From Pseudoalteromonas phenolica (GTDB lineage: Bacteria; Pseudomonadota; Gammaproteobacteria; Enterobacterales; Alteromonadaceae): DNA of 64,000 nt. Both the position numbers and the translations under genes were made by a program. Positions 60,268 to 64,000 of this stretch are shown here, piece by piece. The notes beneath the pieces were generated by a model. The model saw only the letters and a list, made by a program, of their open reading frames with translations. It ran no database searches and was not told the DNA's origin. The stretch is from positions 868,001 through 932,000 of the forward strand of contig NZ_CP013188.1 of assembly GCF_001444405.1 (NCBI RefSeq), read 5' to 3'. Each line of letters begins with the position of its first letter. Position 1 is the stretch's first letter.

Positions 60268-62184
60268 TTAGTTTTTTTGTACCTCTGGCAACCAAACGCT
60301 AGTACCAGTCGTTGCAATATGATTTACGTTGCCTGTTAAAACTTTAGAGCCAACGTTATAAGATGTTTCTGGTCTGCTAACTAAATAACCTTGAACGCAA
60401 CGGATCCCTAAGTTTTTTACAAGCTCAAATTGGTCTATTTGCTCTACACCTTCGGCTACAATTTTTAACCCAAGCTGGTGGCCTAGTTCACTGATTGAAT
60501 TTAAGATTTTCAAATATTTTGGATTTTCGTTTGCTTGGGTAATAAAAAGCTTATCGATTTTTATAACATCAATAGGTAAATCTGCGAGTGTACTTAATGA
60601 GCTAAAACCAGTACCAAAGTCATCAATAGCAACGCTCACACCGGCCTTACGACAAGAGTCTAATTGTTGAATGATGTCTTCACTGGCAGTTATGAGTGTT
60701 GATTCTGTAATTTCAAGCATCAAAGAACTAGCAGGGAGCCCTGTTTTGTTAAGTGAATCCATTACCCAGTTATAAATGTCCCTATGCTTGAGCTGAATAC
60801 CAGATACATTGACTGATATTTTTACTTTTTTCATGCCTGCGTTGTGCCAAGCTGACATTTGTCTACATGATTCAAGCAAAATCCAATCTCCCAACTCTAA
60901 GATCAGATTAGACTCTTCTGCAATAGGTATAAATTCAGAAGGTGGAATAAGTCCTTCAATTGGGTGTTGCCATCTGATTAATGCTTCAAAATAATCGATC
61001 GCACAATCTTCAACATGAACAATTGGTTGAAAAGACATATGAAAGCTATTTGAACTTATAGCGAGCCTCAACTCTTCAAGTAGGTAGTGGTAACGACGCA
61101 TTTTATTCCCCATTTCTGGAGAATAAACTCTGAAGATACCTCGACCATCAGTTTTCGCTCTGTACATAGCAACATCAGACATTTGTAATAATGCTTGAGG
61201 TTGAGATGCGCTTTCAGGGTAAGAAGCGATACCAATACTGGCACCAATTTTTACAAGTTTGTTGCCAAGTACAAAATCTCGTTCTATTTCAGTTAGGATT
61301 GCCTGAGCTAGTTCAGTGCAAAACGCGGGATCTCTTATATCTGGAACAAAGACGGAAAACTCATCACCACCAAGTCGTGATAGGTTTTGATCAATGCCGT
61401 TTTGAGGGTGAAGATCTTGGATCTTAAATTGACGGACTATATCTTTTAATCGGTTTGCAACCTGTATTAAAATTTCATCGCCAAAGCTATGCCCAAATGA
61501 GTCATTTACTTGCTTAAAGCCGTCTAAATCAATAAAGAGTAAACCACATCGAAGTTTATTTTGTTCTGCGAGTTTTAGTTGCTTTTCAAGATGCTCAATG
61601 TAAGCGTGTCTATCGATTAGTTGTGTCAGCTTGTCTTGATAAACATGGTGGTCTGTTTGTTTTTTAATTGCACCGACTTGCTCACCAATTAAATTAATTG
61701 AATGTCTAATTTGAGTAACAGTGGAACCATAATTTAAACTTTTATCATCAATCTCAAAACGCGTAAGTATGTTTTTAATGTCTTTATTGATTTCTTCTAA
61801 AGCCGTTTTTTGTCTTTGTTGTTGTTTCTGATTTCGTGTAATGCTGCTGATTACAATAATAGCAATAAGTATCGAAATTAAGGCGTAGGGCGATAAGACA
61901 CTTTCTAGAAATGCGTGTTCAACTTTGATTGCAACCAAGTTGTCATTGTTTCGCATGAGGACATAAGTTTTATCTTCTAATTCAATAAACTCTTGAGAAG
62001 GCAATATGAGTCTATACCAAGCTGAAGAAGGAGTAATAATTGATGATGAGCTTAGTTTTGTTATGTTTATTTTATCTTCATTTACTATATCAATTAGAGA
62101 CTTCGTGAATAGCAAGTTGAATATAAATCCTAACAGGATCACACTGAGAATGAGCAGTCCTTGTAATTTAAGCTTTTTTAACAT
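60268..62184 (-). CDS. Membrane GGDEF-EAL cyclic-di-GMP enzyme
   Basis: The product has 638 residues from the ATG at 62184 (MLKKLKLQGLLILSVILLGF). Two TM helices (about 8-28 and 100-120) enclose a small periplasmic region of about 75 residues. A coiled linker leads to the GGDEF domain (DRHAYIEHL, DGFKQVNDSFGHSFGDEIL, RLGGDEFSVFV; signature intact). The EAL domain also looks catalytic (YFEALIRWQHP, SVNVSGIQLK, EITESTL, IDDFGTGFSSL, VIKIDKLFI, VAEGVEQIDQ). Both synthase and phosphodiesterase activity are possible; net direction cannot be told. Confidence 0.92.
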   Translation of the reverse strand: MLKKLKLQGLLILSVILLGFIFNLLFTKSLIDIVNEDKINITKLSSSSIITPSSAWYRLILPSQEFIELEDKTYVLMRNNDNLVAIKVEHAFLESVLSPYALISILIAIIVISSITRNQKQQQRQKTALEEINKDIKNILTRFEIDDKSLNYGSTVTQIRHSINLIGEQVGAIKKQTDHHVYQDKLTQLIDRHAYIEHLEKQLKLAEQNKLRCGLLFIDLDGFKQVNDSFGHSFGDEILIQVANRLKDIVRQFKIQDLHPQNGIDQNLSRLGGDEFSVFVPDIRDPAFCTELAQAILTEIERDFVLGNKLVKIGASIGIASYPESASQPQALLQMSDVAMYRAKTDGRGIFRVYSPEMGNKMRRYHYLLEELRLAISSNSFHMSFQPIVHVEDCAIDYFEALIRWQHPIEGLIPPSEFIPIAEESNLILELGDWILLESCRQMSAWHNAGMKKVKISVNVSGIQLKHRDIYNWVMDSLNKTGLPASSLMLEITESTLITASEDIIQQLDSCRKAGVSVAIDDFGTGFSSLSTLADLPIDVIKIDKLFITQANENPKYLKILNSISELGHQLGLKIVAEGVEQIDQFELVKNLGIRCVQGYLVSRPETSYNVGSKVLTGNVNHIATTGTSVWLPEVQKN

Positions 62185-62570
62185 AACAGCTGGTTCCAGC
62201 AATTCCCATGCGGAGGTATTATTTCAGACTTTAGTTTTACCATAATTAAGACATTTTTTGAAATTAAGATTTTAAATTTAGCAGTAAACTGAATGGCTAT
62301 GAGTAAAAGTTACTTACTTATTAAGAATATTCACTTTACAGTGTTTAAAAGTTAGTCTAATTTTAAATTCTCTCTCACACATTCATACCGCTCAACATTA
62401 TGTTGAATTTGTTTAACTTGCGCATTTTTTCTTGCGCTGATGACACTGGAGTTGTCACATAAGATAAACATTCAGTTGATTTAATAGGCAAATAATCTTA
62501 AAAGCTGAAATGCAGTTTATTTCAGAAGCAAGAACTTGATGCGTAATTTCTTTAGTAATAAGGCAAGGCA
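62185..62570. other. Intergenic region upstream of the glycogen/maltodextrin genes
   Basis: About 390 A/T-rich bases between the GGDEF-EAL gene and the CBM48 gene. I see no open frame longer than about 20 residues. A weak repeat TGACA-N7-TGTCA (about 62440-62457) could be a regulator site, but I make no call on it. It should hold promoters in both directions. Confidence 0.4.
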
Positions 62571-62894
62571 ATGCTAAATAAACGATTTTTCAAGACAAAA
62601 TCAGAAGCTGAAATAACTTTCGAGTGTGGGTTTAAAAATGCGGATAAGATCGAACTGGTTGCAGAGTTCAATGATTGGCAGCCTGTTGAGATGAAGTTCG
62701 TAAAATCTCGTCAAGTATTTAAAAGTAAGTTCAGGTTACCTACAAACAAACAATACCAATTCAGATATCTCATAGATGGTGAAGTTTGGGAAAACGATAA
62801 TCAAGCTGATGGCTATACAGCTAATGGTTTTGGTTCAGAAAACAGTTTAGTGTCTACCATAAAGGAAGTTGGTATTCAGAATGAGTCCATTTGA
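62571..62894 (+). CDS. Stand-alone CBM48 (isoamylase early-set) domain protein
   Basis: The product has 107 residues. A single AMPK-type/early-set glycogen-binding domain with KSEAEITFECGFKNADKIEL, VAEFNDWQPVEMKF and the FRYLIDGEVWENDNQAD pattern. There is no catalytic part. It overlaps malQ by 14 bases, so both are translated from one transcript. It probably binds alpha-glucan and assists the glucanotransferase or neighbours beyond the window. An AAGGCA site precedes the ATG. Confidence 0.85.
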   Translation: MLNKRFFKTKSEAEITFECGFKNADKIELVAEFNDWQPVEMKFVKSRQVFKSKFRLPTNKQYQFRYLIDGEVWENDNQADGYTANGFGSENSLVSTIKEVGIQNESI

Positions 62895-64000
62895 GCAGCT
62901 TTGTTATTTATATGGAATAGGTTCAGAGTTTACAAAATATACGGGTGAAACGGTTAATTTCTCTTATCAAGTCAGAGAAGCAGCTCTTAAAGCTTGTAAT
63001 GTAGACTTTTATTCAAACGATTCAATTAATGCACTAAATTACGAGCTAGATATCAAACCATGGCATAATTTGGTACCTGCTGTTAGTCTTGTGGACGAAT
63101 CTGAACCATATTTAAAGATTAAGATCAGAGACGGTGAAGATAAAGGGCTTATTTCTCTGGAAGTGCCAGAGATAGATTTCAGAGCTGAGTTATCTTTGGA
63201 AAATGCTGTAATCTGTGGTGATTATGTTGATGCTGATACACGTTACATCGAGCTGAAATTACCAATTTCTAAACACCTACCTGTAGGATACTTCTCAGCA
63301 GAGGTCACTCTGAGAGAGGAAGTGTTTATCACAGAGCTATGGGTGACACCTCAACAAGCAGTTCCTTTTTCAGAAAAAAAGCAATTAGGTATAAGTGTTC
63401 AGCTTTATACTCTTACGTCATCTTCAAATTATGGCTTTGGCGACTTTTCTGATTTACAACAGCTCATTAGAAAAAGTGCCTGTTTTGGTATTGATTTTAT
63501 TTTATTAAATCCTTTACATCTGCTATTTGAAGATCAGCCTCAAAGAGCAAGCCCTTATAGTCCAAGTCATAGAGGATTGATCAATCCACTTTATATTTCT
63601 GTTAATGATTGCTTAGCGCAATCAACTTTTAGTCAATTATTAGATGAACATAAATCGGCTTTATCAATCTTACAGTCTGAGAAGCAGTCTCAATACATTG
63701 ATTACGATCTGGTATCCAGAACAAAATATAAGTTATTGAAGTCGCTTTATCGTCAATTCAAACAAAATGCTAGTTTGAAGTCACAAAGGAGCTTTCGCCG
63801 CTTTTGTCAAACTAAAAGCAATTTACTAAGCGCTTTTGCAGAAGATGAACGGGCAAAATTCTGGCAGTGGCTTGCTCATGAGCAACTAAATCATTGTCAA
63901 AAGCTTTGCTTGTCTCTGGGGATGCAAACTGGTTTGATCAATGATTTAGCGGTCGGTTGTGCAAAAGATGGTCTTGAATTCTTAACAAATGAATCAGTGT
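62881..64000 (+). CDS. malQ: 4-alpha-glucanotransferase (N-terminal part, cut by window end)
   Basis: At least 373 residues are visible before the right edge. LGISVQLYTLTSSSNYGFGD follows the MalQ pattern VQLYSLRS..NWGIGD, then IDFILLNPLHLLFEDQPQRA, SPYSPSHRGLINPLYISVND and GLINDLAVGCAKDGLEF. The catalytic Asp/Glu residues lie beyond the window. The first 170 residues form the N-terminal beta-rich domain usual in the long bacterial MalQ form. It transfers maltodextrin segments in glycogen and maltose metabolism. The start overlaps the CBM48 gene by 14 bases. Confidence 0.9.
   Translation, partial: MSPFEQLCYLYGIGSEFTKYTGETVNFSYQVREAALKACNVDFYSNDSINALNYELDIKPWHNLVPAVSLVDESEPYLKIKIRDGEDKGLISLEVPEIDFRAELSLENAVICGDYVDADTRYIELKLPISKHLPVGYFSAEVTLREEVFITELWVTPQQAVPFSEKKQLGISVQLYTLTSSSNYGFGDFSDLQQLIRKSACFGIDFILLNPLHLLFEDQPQRASPYSPSHRGLINPLYISVNDCLAQSTFSQLLDEHKSALSILQSEKQSQYIDYDLVSRTKYKLLKSLYRQFKQNASLKSQRSFRRFCQTKSNLLSAFAEDERAKFWQWLAHEQLNHCQKLCLSLGMQTGLINDLAVGCAKDGLEFLTNESV

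Noticed and set aside
1..64000. Search for CRISPR arrays, tRNA, rRNA, insertion sequences, integrases and toxin-antitoxin or defence genes
   Set aside because: No regularly spaced repeats, no tRNA-like TTCGA arms in gaps, no transposase motifs and no defence-type domains were seen by eye; a covariance or profile search could still reveal a small RNA.

Overview
The window looks like a chromosomal segment of a low-GC marine gammaproteobacterium of the Alteromonadales type (Colwellia / Pseudoalteromonas / Psychrosphaera-like). This is inferred from gene content: an Oar-like TonB receptor, plant-type DapA, imelysin/DUF1513 iron-linked genes, a FadR box at fadE, PqiABC, and uridine phosphorylase and cytidine deaminase that read like the enteric proteins. 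Genus cannot be fixed from the sequence alone. No tRNA, rRNA, CRISPR array, integrase or insertion sequence was seen, so the region reads as core genome with a few lineage-specific small genes.

Layout. 1-2.7 kb: end of a di-haem DUF1111 protein, an imelysin-like lipoprotein and a Tat-exported DUF1513 protein. 2.9-10.1 kb: a dicarboxylate uptake island made of DASS transporter 1, DctB-type kinase, DctD-type sigma-54 activator, then a DctD-like upstream site and a near-consensus -24/-12 promoter driving a porin and DASS transporter 2. 10.1-14.2 kb: aldehyde dehydrogenase, Sel1 protein, and a flavin reductase/SDR/DCC trio. 14.3-19.4 kb: ppc, a STAS-like protein, convergent cdd and udp. 19.5-23.3 kb: DUF2189 protein, arginase-family enzyme, a solute-binding protein and three small conserved proteins. 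23.4-25.9 kb: hmgA-maiA for homogentisate breakdown with a divergent MarR regulator. 25.9-33.6 kb: Oar-like TonB receptor with an S1/P1 nuclease, an uncharacterised pair (binding protein plus membrane protein with a cytoplasmic domain) and a 5'-nucleotidase, suggestive of nucleic-acid scavenging. 33.7-38.1 kb: a 59-residue DUF3820-like gene, a GNAT enzyme and pqiABC. 38.2-41.8 kb: dnaK-dnaJ behind a clear sigma-32 promoter, then a small Cys-rich secreted protein. 41.8-47.2 kb: fadE behind a FadR box and a 16-bp palindrome, a sugar/choline-kinase-like phosphotransferase, a DMT transporter, a cytochrome b562-like protein, and the zinc-independent ribosomal proteins L36 and L31 behind a Zur-like box. 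47.3-54.3 kb: two unknown proteins, plant-type dapA, rhlE, a GST, an AbgT transporter and RNase Z. 54.3-64.0 kb: an orphan Cache histidine kinase, the argD/astC-astA-DUF1338 arginine operon with divergent Lrp regulator, a GGDEF-EAL protein, and the start of a glycogen/maltodextrin locus (CBM48 mini-protein and malQ, cut by the window end).

The parts that reward a second look are regulatory signals readable in the DNA (DctD/sigma-54, sigma-32, FadR, Zur, hairpins overlapping start or stop codons) and the uncharacterised pair at 30.1-32.0 kb, which may be a binding-protein-linked transmembrane sensor. No dramatic new defence or mobile system was found.
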